Assembly: GCF_001905095.1 (NCBI RefSeq)
Contig: NZ_LWLS01000127.1
Location: 186,001 to 250,000, forward strand
DNA: 64,000 nucleotides
Source of the DNA: Micromonospora sp. CB01531
GTDB taxonomy: Bacteria; Actinomycetota; Actinomycetes; Mycobacteriales; Micromonosporaceae
Direction of reading: 5' to 3'
Shown: one piece after another, positions 8,531-20,683 of the stretch
Layout of the letters: every line of letters starts with the position of its first letter
Numbering within the stretch: the stretch's first letter is position 1
The notes under the pieces: generated by a model
Told to the model about the DNA's origin: nothing
The model's input: only the letters and a program-made list of their open reading frames with translations
Databases searched by the model: none
Translations under genes and position numbers: made by a program

Positions 8531-8986
8531 TCAGGTGCCGGGCGAGATCAACGCCAGCTTCGGGAAGTACGTACGGTACCGGCCACCGTCCCGGGTCAAC
8601 AGGCGGTATCCGCATACCGCCGCATGGGCTCCGATGTAGAAGTCAGCGATCGGTGAACGCTTGGTGCCGCCCTGCGCGCGGTACCGCGCGTACGCCTTGC
8701 CGGCCAGGAAGCCCGCCGGATACGGCAGTTCCTCGCGCAGGAAGTCGGCGGCCGGCAGCGCTTCGTCAAGTTCCTCGATGGTGGCGAAGCGCACCGACAC
8801 CTCGGCGTACACGATCGGATTAATGACCAGAGCACCGGCGTCCCGGGCGGCAGCCAGGGCGTCGCCCGACCACTCCGCCCAGCTCGGGTCCTCGGTGAAG
8901 ATGTCCAGCAGGACGTTGGTGTCGACCAGAGTGGTGGCCGAGTCACCCGCTCGGGCGGCGACGGCCCGGACCCGCTCACTCGCCAC
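8531..8986 (-). CDS. vapC: PIN-domain ribonuclease toxin (VapC family)
   Basis: A 151-residue PIN-domain protein, the likely toxin of a type II toxin-antitoxin pair. The first catalytic Asp is in LVDTNVLLDIF (residues about 20-30), the conserved Glu is in YAEVSVRF, and the acidic C-terminal cluster is in SPIADFYIGAHA, followed by LLTRDGGRYRTYFP. VapC toxins cleave tRNA or rRNA (known for the family; target unknown here). GTG at 8986 overlaps the antitoxin stop by 11 bp, the tight coupling usual for such pairs. The first ~18 residues before LVDTN look dispensable, so a later start is possible. Confidence 0.88.
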   Translation of the reverse strand: MASERVRAVAARAGDSATTLVDTNVLLDIFTEDPSWAEWSGDALAAARDAGALVINPIVYAEVSVRFATIEELDEALPAADFLREELPYPAGFLAGKAYARYRAQGGTKRSPIADFYIGAHAAVCGYRLLTRDGGRYRTYFPKLALISPGT

Positions 8987-9215
8987 GGAGCAGTTCCATC
9001 AACTCGTCCGTGGACATCCCCTCGGCCGCTCGGGCCCCACCACGCCCGCGCATGTGGCGGACCAGGCGTTGCCCCCGGGTTTCGGCGCCGCTCACCCGCA
9101 CGATCCGCAACGCGCCGCCCTCCTCGACGACGTCGACCTCGTCGCCCTCGTGCAGCCCGTACCGGGCGCGCAGGGCGGCGGGGATGGTGACCTGACCTTT
9201 GCTGTTCAGCTTCAT
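8976..9215 (-). CDS. vapB: AbrB/SpoVT-type antitoxin (VapB/MazE fold)
   Basis: A 79-residue protein whose N-terminal ~45 residues are a swapped-hairpin AbrB DNA-binding domain (MKLNSKGQVTIPAALRARYG, then GDEVDVVEEGGALRIVR). The C-terminal MSTDELMELLRGE is the short helix that typically docks in the toxin's active site. AAGGGG precedes the ATG by 6 nt. It is the first gene of the pair and overlaps the toxin by 11 bp. As is usual for such antitoxins, it should bind the inverted repeat just upstream and repress its own operon. Confidence 0.88.
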   Translation of the reverse strand: MKLNSKGQVTIPAALRARYGLHEGDEVDVVEEGGALRIVRVSGAETRGQRLVRHMRGRGGARAAEGMSTDELMELLRGE

Positions 9216-9227
9216 CGCGGCCCCTTC

Positions 9228-9255
9228 TGACACGTAATACATATGGTACGTGTCA
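9228..9255. promoter_or_regulatory. Perfect inverted repeat operator upstream of vapBC
   Basis: TGACACGTA and TACGTGTCA are perfect 9-bp arms around a 10-nt A/T-rich centre (ATACATATGG), 13-40 bp upstream of the antitoxin ATG. The centre is one of the few A/T-rich patches here and probably overlaps the promoter. This is the expected place for antitoxin autoregulation. Confidence 0.75.
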
Positions 9256-9320
9256 GGGCCTACCCATGGGCCCGACGGGTAAAGCACGTCTCGACCCGAG
9301 CGCGAAGCGATCTCGCGCAG

Positions 9321-9326
9321 TAGGTT
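9321..9326 (+). promoter_or_regulatory. -10-like box for leaderless glgE transcript
   Basis: TAGGTT lies six nucleotides before the GTG start of glgE, and no Shine-Dalgarno fits between. This suggests glgE has its own leaderless promoter, independent of glgA. Confidence 0.5.
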
Positions 9327-9332
9327 GAACCG

Positions 9333-13519
<4,187 letters not shown>

Positions 13520-13537
13520 GAACGCTCCGAACAGGCC

Positions 13538-13567
13538 TTGTCAGGCATCCCTCCTTGTCGATAGCGT
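13538..13567 (+). promoter_or_regulatory. Candidate sigma-70-type promoter for the M48 protease gene
   Basis: TTGTCA, an 18-bp spacer and TAGCGT lie 28 bp upstream of the GTG start at 13595. A GGAGGGAAG ribosome site precedes the start, so this transcript has a leader. Prediction by eye only. Confidence 0.45.
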
Positions 13568-13594
13568 GCTCGCCGCGCACGGAGGGAAGATCAC

Positions 13595-15085
13595 GTGAAG
13601 GCCACGCTGCTACGAGCGGTGCTCTCCATCGTCCTGCTCATCGGTTTCTACGTCCTGGCGCTCGGCCTGGTCGTGGTGTTCAGCATTCTCGGCCTCGGCG
13701 GGGATGCCGATCTTGTGGGCGCCGGCGGCGCCGTCGTACGGGCGTTCCTGCTGGGCGCCGCTTTCCTCCTGCTCTTCACCCTCGTCTTCATCACGGGCTG
13801 GATGCTTCTGGTCCGCCCGTCCCCACCGATGGGGGTCCGGCTCACTCCCGAGCAAGCACCGGAGCTGTGGCGGATCGTGCGCGACCTCGCCGGGCGTGTC
13901 GCGGCTCAGGCGCCGGACGAGGTCCGGGTGGTCGCCGGGGCCCAGGTGACTGTGACCGACAGCAGTCGACTCCTCGGTCTGATCCCCGGCCGGCGTCGGG
14001 TGATCCTCGGGCTGCCGTTGCTGCGGTCGTACACCGTGGACCAGCTCCGGGCGGTCCTCGCCCACGAGTTGGCGCACTTCTCCCGCCGGCACACCAGGAT
14101 GATGCTGCTGGCCCACGGCGGCCGGGTCATGGTGGTGGAGATCGCCCGCCACATCCATCATTTCCTCCTGCGCGGGCTCCTTGTCGGGTATGCCCGGCTC
14201 CACGTCGCTGTCGAGCAGCCCGTGAGCTGGCACATGGAGTACCAGGCGGACCGCTACGCAGTGGCCGTCGCCGGTCGTGACGGGATGGTCAGCGCCCTGC
14301 ATGAGCAGCGGGTGGTCACCACCGCCTGGGACGAGTACCTGACGCGCCACGTCAATCCGGCGTACGTGCGCGGGCTCCTGCCGCAGGACCTGTTCGGCGG
14401 CTTCGCCGCCTACCTGGCTGCGTGCCGGGAGGAGATCCGCAGGCGCAGCGCCGAGGTGGCCCCGGCCGAGCCGGCCTGGTGGAGTTCGCATCCGCCGATC
14501 GGAGAGCGGATCGCCGCGCTGCGCTTCGTGCCGGACGTGCCCGTCGCCCTGGACGGCCGCCCCGCCATCGCGTTGATCCCCGACCTCGACGCGGCGCTTG
14601 CACAGCTTCAGGCTGGCCTCTTCGACCGGGCCGGGATCCGGATGCTGCCCTGGGACCAGCTCACGCCGGCCCTCGCGGACGAGTCCGCCCGCGGCCTGGC
14701 CCGGCCGCTGTTCCACGCCGCCGCGCGGCTGACCGGTCGGCCCGATGCCGACCTCGACCTGCTGCTCGACCTCTTCGCCGCCGACCGGTACGCCGACCTC
14801 GCCTGGGAGCTGACCCCGGACGCCGACGGCGACGGTGCGCTCCAGGCGTTGACAGCGGCCTTCGAGGGTGCGGTGGAGGCAGCAGCGGCCGACTCTGGCG
14901 TCGCCGCGTGGCGGCATTCCTGGTCCCGGTCGCCGGAGCTGATCACCGCCGCGGATGAACCGCTGCCCCTGAGCGAGCTGGTGGAGCTGGCAGCCGATCC
15001 CGCCACCGTGCCGGCCGCCCGGGAACGCCTCGCCGCCCTGGGGATCCGCTCGTCGGCCACGTCGGTCGGCGCGGGCACCGCCTGA
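13595..15085 (+). CDS. M48 family zinc metallopeptidase, membrane-bound
   Basis: A 496-residue protein. Two hydrophobic segments lie at about residues 6-32 and 44-70, followed by a peptidase domain with the zinc site LAHELAHFSRRH (His157, Glu158, His161) and the third ligand Glu215 in MEYQADRYAV. A pair of hydrophobic stretches near residues 175-205 may also be membrane-associated. This is the HtpX/Ste24-like family, which cleaves membrane or misfolded proteins. The ~180-residue C-terminal tail is acidic, Ala/Leu-rich and of unknown role. GGAGGGAAG precedes the GTG start. The gene stands alone between glgB and the convergent App1-like gene. Confidence 0.88.
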   Translation: MKATLLRAVLSIVLLIGFYVLALGLVVVFSILGLGGDADLVGAGGAVVRAFLLGAAFLLLFTLVFITGWMLLVRPSPPMGVRLTPEQAPELWRIVRDLAGRVAAQAPDEVRVVAGAQVTVTDSSRLLGLIPGRRRVILGLPLLRSYTVDQLRAVLAHELAHFSRRHTRMMLLAHGGRVMVVEIARHIHHFLLRGLLVGYARLHVAVEQPVSWHMEYQADRYAVAVAGRDGMVSALHEQRVVTTAWDEYLTRHVNPAYVRGLLPQDLFGGFAAYLAACREEIRRRSAEVAPAEPAWWSSHPPIGERIAALRFVPDVPVALDGRPAIALIPDLDAALAQLQAGLFDRAGIRMLPWDQLTPALADESARGLARPLFHAAARLTGRPDADLDLLLDLFAADRYADLAWELTPDADGDGALQALTAAFEGAVEAAAADSGVAAWRHSWSRSPELITAADEPLPLSELVELAADPATVPAARERLAALGIRSSATSVGAGTA

Positions 15086-15204
15086 CCGATGATGTTGTCG
15101 GCCGTCGGGTCCGGGCGCGATAGTCTGTGCGTTCATTGGCTACGCTCGAGGCGGCTCCACGCACTGGAATCCCGCCCGAGATCACGCGGACCAGAATGCG
15201 TACC

Positions 15205-16245
15205 TCACACCAGGCCCGCCTCCCGCAGCAGCTTCCAGAGGCCGGCGCCGTCCGGCGCGGCGAGCCACTTCTGCCCGACCGGGCCGGCGGACGGGCGGCC
15301 GGGCGGGGCGGGCAGGCTACCGGCCAGCACCGACTGGGTGGGCGACAGCCGGCGGATCGCCACCCCGGCCACGTTGTCCGGGTGCGCGGCGGCGAACTCG
15401 CGGTAGATCTCCTGGTCGTGCTGCCCGTCGTCGCCGATGAGCAGCCACCGGACGTCCGGGAACTCCCGGGCCAGCCGGGCCAGGGTGGCCCGCTTGTGCT
15501 CCTTGCCGCTGCGGAACCACCGGTCGGCCGTCGGCCCCCAGTCGGTGAGCAGCAGCGGCCCCGCCGGGTAGAGGTGCCGGGAGAGAAACCGGGTGAGCGT
15601 CGGCGCGACGTTCCAGGCGCCCGTGGACAGGTAGAAGACGGGGGCACCGGGGTGGGCGGTGACCAGCCGCTCGTAGAGCACCGCCATGCCGGGCACGGCG
15701 GCCCGGGCGTGCTCGTCGAGAACGAAGGTGTTCCAGGCGGCGAGCAGCGGCCGGGGCAGCGCGGTGACCATGACCGTGTCGTCGATGTCGGAGAGGATGC
15801 CGAACCGGACGTTTGGGTCGAGCACGCGGACCAGCGCCTCGACCGGCTCGGCGTCGGGGACGCTGAGGCGTACGCTGCCCCAGCCGGGGGTGAAGTCGGC
15901 CTCGATGACGGTGTCGACGAAGCCGCTGCGGTCCGCCCTCGTCTCGTGGCGTACGTCGCCGGCCTCGATGGTCACCGTGGCGTGCTTGGCGGGCAGGGTG
16001 GCGAAGCTGCGCCAACCGCGGACCTTCTCCGGTCGGGCCCGCTGGCGGACGTCGGGCCGGCCGAGCAGCACCCGGCAGAGCACCCGCGCCCAGCCCGGCG
16101 CGCCGTACCCGGCGTACGCGATGATGTTGACCTTCCAACCGGTGCGCCGCAGCCGGCGCTCGACCAGGCCGTGGACGGCGTCCTCGATCCGTGCGGCCCG
16201 GTGCAGCCGCGGTACGGCGAGTTCTCCGGCAGGTGTGGCGGGCAC
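15205..16245 (-). CDS. App1-like phosphatidate phosphatase domain protein (DUF2183)
   Basis: A 346-residue protein. The catalytic DxDxT motif of the HAD-like App1 domain is in FGILSDIDDTVMVT near the middle, followed by FYLSTGAWNVAPTL and the later LIGDDGQHDQEIY acidic motif. Yeast App1 is a Mg2+-dependent phosphatidate phosphatase; the bacterial substrates are not established. An N-terminal ~150-residue beta-rich region (WKVNIIAYAGYGA) precedes the catalytic part. The frame is open far upstream, but GTG at 16245 with AGGGTGA six bases before it begins the protein sensibly. Confidence 0.8.
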   Translation of the reverse strand: MPATPAGELAVPRLHRAARIEDAVHGLVERRLRRTGWKVNIIAYAGYGAPGWARVLCRVLLGRPDVRQRARPEKVRGWRSFATLPAKHATVTIEAGDVRHETRADRSGFVDTVIEADFTPGWGSVRLSVPDAEPVEALVRVLDPNVRFGILSDIDDTVMVTALPRPLLAAWNTFVLDEHARAAVPGMAVLYERLVTAHPGAPVFYLSTGAWNVAPTLTRFLSRHLYPAGPLLLTDWGPTADRWFRSGKEHKRATLARLAREFPDVRWLLIGDDGQHDQEIYREFAAAHPDNVAGVAIRRLSPTQSVLAGSLPAPPGRPSAGPVGQKWLAAPDGAGLWKLLREAGLV

Positions 16246-16374
16246 GCTGTCACCCTGCCACACGCGGGCGACGGCGGCCACGCGAGTGCGGCCGGCCCCG
16301 ACTCCGCCGATCCGCCCCGCCGCGGGGCGGCACCGTGAAAAACTGCGGTCGGGACGACGACGGGGGCGTTGGTC

Positions 16375-17985
16375 GTGTCGACAGCTGTGCAGCACCGCGG
16401 GTGGTGGCACCCCACACTCGACCGACCGGCGCTCGTCGCCCTGCTGCTCGGGGCGGCCGGGGTCGGCTACCGGCTGGTCCTGACGCTGCTGACCCTGCCC
16501 GGCTCGAACAGCGACGAGGCGACGTTCGGCCTCGCCGCCCTGCACATCGCCGCCGGCCGCGAGCGGCCGGTCTTCCTGTACGGCCAGCACTACATGGGCG
16601 TGCTGGAGTCCTACCTGGCGGCCCCGTTGGTCGGCTGGGCCGGGCCGAGCTGGCCGGTGCTGCGGCTGCCACTGCTGGTGCTCTACGCGGTCTTCCTCTG
16701 GCTGGCGTACCGGCTGACCCGCCGCCTCTACTCCCCCTGGCTGGCCACCTTCGTGGTGGGGCTGCTGGCGCTCGGTTCGGAGCGGGTGGTCCGGGACCAG
16801 CTCACCGTGGTGGGCGGCCGGCCGGAGGTCAAGCCGGCGGTGCTGGCGATGCTGCTGATCGCGGTGGCCCTGGGCGAACGCCGGGTGCGGCACCGCTGGC
16901 TGGCCACCGGCGTGTTCGGCCTGCTCGCCGGGCTGGCGCTCTGGTCGGACTGGCTGATCGTGCCCTACCTGGCGGTGGCCGGGATCGTGCTGCTCTGGGC
17001 GGCGCCCCGGGACCTGATCGGCTGGCCCGGTGTGCTGCTGATCGCCGGGTTCGTGGTCGGGGTCGCCCCGATGATCAAGGACAATCTCGATGCCCCGCCG
17101 GGGCAGGACTCGCTGTCGGTGTTCCGGCAGATCAGCACGAAGGCGGGCGCGGCGCCGTCCTGGTCGGACCGGGTGCACGGGGGCCTGCTGGAGGGGGTGC
17201 CGCTCGCCGGCGGGCTCTGCCGGGCGGCCGGCTGCGCCCGGTGGCAGGAGTGGTTCGGCCTGCTCTACCCGGTGCTGCTGGTGGCCGCCGCCGTGCTGGG
17301 GCTGGTCACCCTCCGGCGGGCCGCCGACGCCGCCGGACGGGTCCGGGCGGTCGCGCGCCTCGCCCTGGTCGTCGGGGCCGTGCTGACCCTGCTCGGGTAC
17401 GTGCGCAGCCCGCTCGCCGCGACCGATCCGCTGGGCAACGCCCGCTACCTGTCGGTGCTGCAGATCTCGCTGCCGGCGGTGCTGTGGCCGCTCTGGCTGG
17501 CCGCCGCGCGAGCCTGGCGGGGCACGGCGGGCGTGGCGGCCCGGGTCGGCGGGGCGGTGGCCTGCCTGGTGCTGGCCGCTGTGGCCGCGGCGACGGTGGC
17601 GGCCACCGTGGCGTTCGTCGCGGACGCCCCCTCGGTGCGGGCCGAGGAGCGGCAGACCCGCGAGCTGGCCGACGCGGTCCGTGGGGCCGGGCTGCACGAG
17701 GTGTACGGGGACTACTGGACCTGCAACCGGATGATCTTCAACACCGGCGAGGCGGTGGTCTGCGGGGTGCTCGACGGCAACCTGACCCCGGGGCAGAACC
17801 GCTACCCGGCGTACTGGCGGCAGGTGGGGCGGGCGGCCCGGCCCGGGTACGTGCTCAAGGTCGGGTCGTCGGCGGAGCGCACGCTGCGCTGGTGGCTCGG
17901 CGACGGGGCCGACGCCGCCGTGGTCGCCGAGGCCGGCGGCTATCGCGTGTACCACCCGGAGAGCGCCGTACGGCCCTGGCGCTGA
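16375..17985 (+). CDS. Polytopic membrane glycosyltransferase (GT39/PMT-like), GT-C fold
   Basis: About 536 residues with roughly ten transmembrane helices. The first extracytoplasmic loop has SNSDEATFGLAALHIAAG, with the Asp-Glu pair expected of the metal/donor site in GT-C enzymes, followed by FLYGQHYMGVLESYLAAPL. A hydrophilic C-terminal ~110 residues end in YRVYHPESAVRPW. GT-C enzymes use polyprenyl-phosphate sugars to glycosylate lipids or proteins outside the membrane. The start is ambiguous: TTG at 16369 is possible, but GTG at 16375 has GGGGG eight nucleotides upstream. Substrate unknown. It lies just upstream of yaaA, which has its own promoter. Confidence 0.75.
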   Translation: MSTAVQHRGWWHPTLDRPALVALLLGAAGVGYRLVLTLLTLPGSNSDEATFGLAALHIAAGRERPVFLYGQHYMGVLESYLAAPLVGWAGPSWPVLRLPLLVLYAVFLWLAYRLTRRLYSPWLATFVVGLLALGSERVVRDQLTVVGGRPEVKPAVLAMLLIAVALGERRVRHRWLATGVFGLLAGLALWSDWLIVPYLAVAGIVLLWAAPRDLIGWPGVLLIAGFVVGVAPMIKDNLDAPPGQDSLSVFRQISTKAGAAPSWSDRVHGGLLEGVPLAGGLCRAAGCARWQEWFGLLYPVLLVAAAVLGLVTLRRAADAAGRVRAVARLALVVGAVLTLLGYVRSPLAATDPLGNARYLSVLQISLPAVLWPLWLAAARAWRGTAGVAARVGGAVACLVLAAVAAATVAATVAFVADAPSVRAEERQTRELADAVRGAGLHEVYGDYWTCNRMIFNTGEAVVCGVLDGNLTPGQNRYPAYWRQVGRAARPGYVLKVGSSAERTLRWWLGDGADAAVVAEAGGYRVYHPESAVRPWR

Positions 17986-17995
17986 GGTTGGGTCG

Positions 17996-18001
17996 TACGC
18001 T
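17996..18001 (+). promoter_or_regulatory. -10-like box for leaderless yaaA transcript
   Basis: TACGCT lies six nucleotides before the ATG at 18008, with no Shine-Dalgarno sequence, consistent with a leaderless message. Confidence 0.45.
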
Positions 18002-18007
18002 GAGCCG

Positions 18008-18805
18008 ATGCTCATCCTGCTGCCCCCGTCCGAGGGGAAGGCCGAGGCCGGCACCGGTCGCCGGCTGGACCTGTCCCGGCTCTCGCTGCCGGAGCTGACC
18101 CCGGCCCGGGAGGAGGTGCTAGCCGCGCTCGTGGCGCTCTGCGCCGGGCCGGACGACGGGGCGGCCCGGGCCGCGCTGGGCCTCAGCGAGGGGCAGGGCG
18201 GCGAACTGCGCCGCAACGCCCGGCTGCGCGTGGCGGCGACCGCGCCGGCCGACCGGATCTACACCGGGGTGCTCTACGAGGCGCTCGACCTGGCCTCGCT
18301 GCCGCCCGCCGCGGCCCGGCTGGCCCGCCGCTCGGTGCTGGTCAGCTCCGGCCTGTGGGGCGCGGTACGCCTCACCGACCGGATCCCGCCGTACCGCTGC
18401 CCCGTGGGGGCGAAGCTGCCGGGAATCGGCGCGCTGTCGGCGTACTGGCGGCGGGCGCTGGTCCCGGCGATGGCGGCAGCGGCCGGTCGAGGGCCAGTGC
18501 TGGACCTGCGTTCCGGCGCGTACGTGGCCACCTGGGCGCCGCGCGGGGAGGTCGCGGAGCGCACGGTGACGGTGCGGGTGCTGCACGAGCGCGACGTCGA
18601 CGGGGTGCCGACCCGGTCGGTGGTGAGCCACTTCAACAAGGCCACCAAGGGGCGGCTGGTCCGCGACCTGCTCACGGCCGGCGTCCGGCCACGCACCACC
18701 GCCGCCCTGGTGGGAGCGCTGCGGGACCTGAAGTACACGGTCGAGGAGCAGCCCGGGCCCGCCGGCCGGCCACGCCAGGTTGACGTCGTCGTGACGGAGT
18801 TGTAG
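18008..18805 (+). CDS. yaaA: YaaA family peroxide-stress / DNA-binding protein (DUF328)
   Basis: A 265-residue protein beginning MLILLPPSEGKAEAG, the hallmark N-terminus of the YaaA (DUF328) family. Other conserved stretches are VLVSSGLWGAVRLTDRIPPYR, LPGIGALSAYWR, LDLRSGAYVATW and SHFNKATKGRLVRDLL, the last resembling the helix-hairpin-helix region linked to DNA binding in E. coli YaaA. In E. coli the protein lowers free iron during peroxide stress; a role here is inferred from family only. Length is normal for the family. Confidence 0.92.
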   Translation: MLILLPPSEGKAEAGTGRRLDLSRLSLPELTPAREEVLAALVALCAGPDDGAARAALGLSEGQGGELRRNARLRVAATAPADRIYTGVLYEALDLASLPPAAARLARRSVLVSSGLWGAVRLTDRIPPYRCPVGAKLPGIGALSAYWRRALVPAMAAAAGRGPVLDLRSGAYVATWAPRGEVAERTVTVRVLHERDVDGVPTRSVVSHFNKATKGRLVRDLLTAGVRPRTTAALVGALRDLKYTVEEQPGPAGRPRQVDVVVTEL

Positions 18806-18900
18806 CCGCAATTTTTCCTCAAGGCTCGGGCGCAGCGGTTTCGTCGTGCCGGCCGGGGGGCCACGGTAAGGGAACCCCACGCCGACAAGGAGTTCCTGCC

Positions 18901-19566
18901 ATGGCCGCCGACTCCACGCTGCTCGACCGGCCACACCGGTCGCTGCCGCTCCCACCGCTGGACTGGCTGACCCTGGCCGACGCGTTCGAGGTCGCCTGCC
19001 TGATGCGCTGCACTCCGCCCCCGGCCACCGACGGCCGCCGGGTCGACACCGGCACGTACCGGGGCGGGGTCGCCGAGTTCAACCACGAGGCCGCGGCGCA
19101 CCGGATGCGGCAGCTGCTCGGCCGCCTGGACGTACCGGTGGAGCACGAGCTGACCACCGGCGGCCTGCGCCGCCGCTACGAGCTGCACCGGTTGTCCGTG
19201 CCCCGGGAGCACTGGTCGGCGTACGCGATCCTGCTGGAGACCGGCTGGCGGCAGGGCCGCCGGGAGCTGCTCGGCGGGCCCGTCCCCGGCGCCTCCCCGG
19301 CCCGGCGGGTGTGGCGGCCCCGGTTGGCCGCGGCGGCCTGGCGGGCGGCGCTGCTGGCCGGCGGGCGGCACGTCCGCCGGCATTGTCTCGGCGTCCGGCT
19401 GACCGACCGGGACCTGGCCGCGGTCCTGGTCCGCAGCGCGGCGCTGCTGGACGTCCCGGCGGTGCTCCGGCCCGGCGGCGGCTGCTTCCTGGTGAGCGTG
19501 CCCAACGGCCCGCACCGCGCACGGATCGTGGACAGCGCCACCCTCGCCCCGGCGCAGGCCTGCTGA
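18901..19566 (+). CDS. Orphan protein; possible divergent WhiA/LAGLIDADG-like fold
   Basis: A 221-residue soluble protein of unknown function. AAGGAG seven nucleotides before the ATG makes the start secure. No membrane segment is visible. Two halves look alike in plan: the first (HRMRQLLGRLDVPVEHEL) and the second (AAWRAALLAGGRHVRRHCLG followed by LVRSAALLDVPAVL) each hold a helix with small residues, then a strand and a helix. The second half recalls the RGAFLxxG...LEV...L pattern of WhiA. That resemblance is by eye and weak. It has its own hairpin terminator and no obvious partner genes. Confidence 0.7.
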   Translation: MAADSTLLDRPHRSLPLPPLDWLTLADAFEVACLMRCTPPPATDGRRVDTGTYRGGVAEFNHEAAAHRMRQLLGRLDVPVEHELTTGGLRRRYELHRLSVPREHWSAYAILLETGWRQGRRELLGGPVPGASPARRVWRPRLAAAAWRAALLAGGRHVRRHCLGVRLTDRDLAAVLVRSAALLDVPAVLRPGGGCFLVSVPNGPHRARIVDSATLAPAQAC

Positions 19567-19576
19567 GCCGTCCGCC

Positions 19577-19608
19577 CGGCCCGGCCGCCGCGCGGCGTCG
19601 CCGGGCCG
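19577..19608 (+). terminator. Hairpin terminator after the orphan gene
   Basis: CGGCCCGGC and GCCGGGCCG are perfect 9-bp arms, with a further GCCGCGCGGC self-complementary core between them, starting 11 bp past the stop. There is no T-tract, as is common in this kind of genome. Confidence 0.5.
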
Positions 19609-19683
19609 AACCGTCCGCACCGCGCCGGGCGGGACCACCGGCGCCGCGTCCGGGCTTGCGCGGCGGCGGGTGCACAGCGCAGA

Positions 19684-20655
19684 GTGCAGCGCGTGAGCCG
19701 ACGCTGGTCTGTGCGCGGCCGGCGGCCGACCTCGGCGCCGGCGGCCCTGGTGCTGCTGTTGGTGTCGACCCTGGGCGGGCTCGCCGGCTGCCGGGACGCG
19801 CCGACCCCGGCCGTGCGGATCCGGATCGCCACGGGCAGCCCGACCGCCGTCTACCACGCCTTCGGCCAGTCGCTCGCCGCCATCCTCAACCGGGAGCTGC
19901 CCGGGGTGCAGGCCAGCGTGGTGGTCACCGCGGCGTCCGCGCAGAACGTCCGGCTGGTCGGCTCTGGGGAGGCGGAGCTGGGCTTCACCCAGGCCGACGT
20001 GCTGCCACCCCGGTCCCCGGACCACCCCGCCGTACTCGCCGTGGCCCGGGTCTACGACGACCTGCTGCACCTGGTCACCACCGCCGGCGGCCCGGTACGC
20101 ACGCTCGCCGACCTGCGCGGGCGGCGGGTGTCGGTGGGCGCCTACGGCTCCGGCACCGAGGTCACCGCCATTCGCCTGCTGGAGGTGGCGCAGCTCGGCG
20201 GCGACCAGGTCTGGCAGGAGCACCTGGGCCTGGACGACTCGCTGGCGGCGCTGCGGGCCGGCCGGATCGACGCGTTCTTCTTCTCCGGCGGCCTGCCGGT
20301 ACGCGGCGTGGCGGACCTGGCCGAGAGCACCGCGATCCGGCTGGTCGACCTGGGTGAGTGGACCGAGCCGCTGCGCCGCCGGTACGGGCAGGTGTACGTC
20401 ACCCGGGACGTTCCCCGCTCGGTGTACGGCGTGGACCCGATCAGCACGGTGGCCAACCCGAACTACCTGATCGTCCGCGCCGACCTACCGGAGGCGTTGG
20501 TGCGGGAGCTGACCCGGCTGCTGATGGACCGCCGGGAGGAGCTGGCCGCGGCTCATCCGGCGGCCGGCCGGATGAGTCCCCGGTCCGCGATCGTCACCAC
20601 CCCGCTCCCGTTGCATCCGGGGGCGGCGGGCTGGTACCGGTCGACCAAACCCTGA
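19684..20655 (+). CDS. TAXI-family solute-binding lipoprotein (TRAP/TTT type)
   Basis: A 323-residue exported lipoprotein. The basic N-terminus is followed by a hydrophobic stretch and the lipobox LAGC (Cys36). The mature part starts with RIRIATGSPTAVYHAFGQSL and continues with ASAQNVRLVGSGEAELGFTQ, SVGAYGSGTEVTA and RIDAFFFSGGLPV, the signature of the TAXI (TRAP-associated extracytoplasmic immunogenic) family that binds carboxylates or glutamate-like solutes. No TRAP membrane subunit lies nearby. Instead the gene converges on a sensor kinase/response regulator pair, which suggests a sensing role. GTG at 19693 is an alternative start; neither start has a clear ribosome site. Confidence 0.85.
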   Translation: MQRVSRRWSVRGRRPTSAPAALVLLLVSTLGGLAGCRDAPTPAVRIRIATGSPTAVYHAFGQSLAAILNRELPGVQASVVVTAASAQNVRLVGSGEAELGFTQADVLPPRSPDHPAVLAVARVYDDLLHLVTTAGGPVRTLADLRGRRVSVGAYGSGTEVTAIRLLEVAQLGGDQVWQEHLGLDDSLAALRAGRIDAFFFSGGLPVRGVADLAESTAIRLVDLGEWTEPLRRRYGQVYVTRDVPRSVYGVDPISTVANPNYLIVRADLPEALVRELTRLLMDRREELAAAHPAAGRMSPRSAIVTTPLPLHPGAAGWYRSTKP

Positions 20656-20683
20656 CCCCGACCCCGGGAGCCGCGGCGCGGGC

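Noticed and set aside
16369..16371. TTG as start of the GT39-like membrane protein
   Set aside because: Only two bases separate it from the G-rich ribosome site. GTG at 16375 is better spaced.
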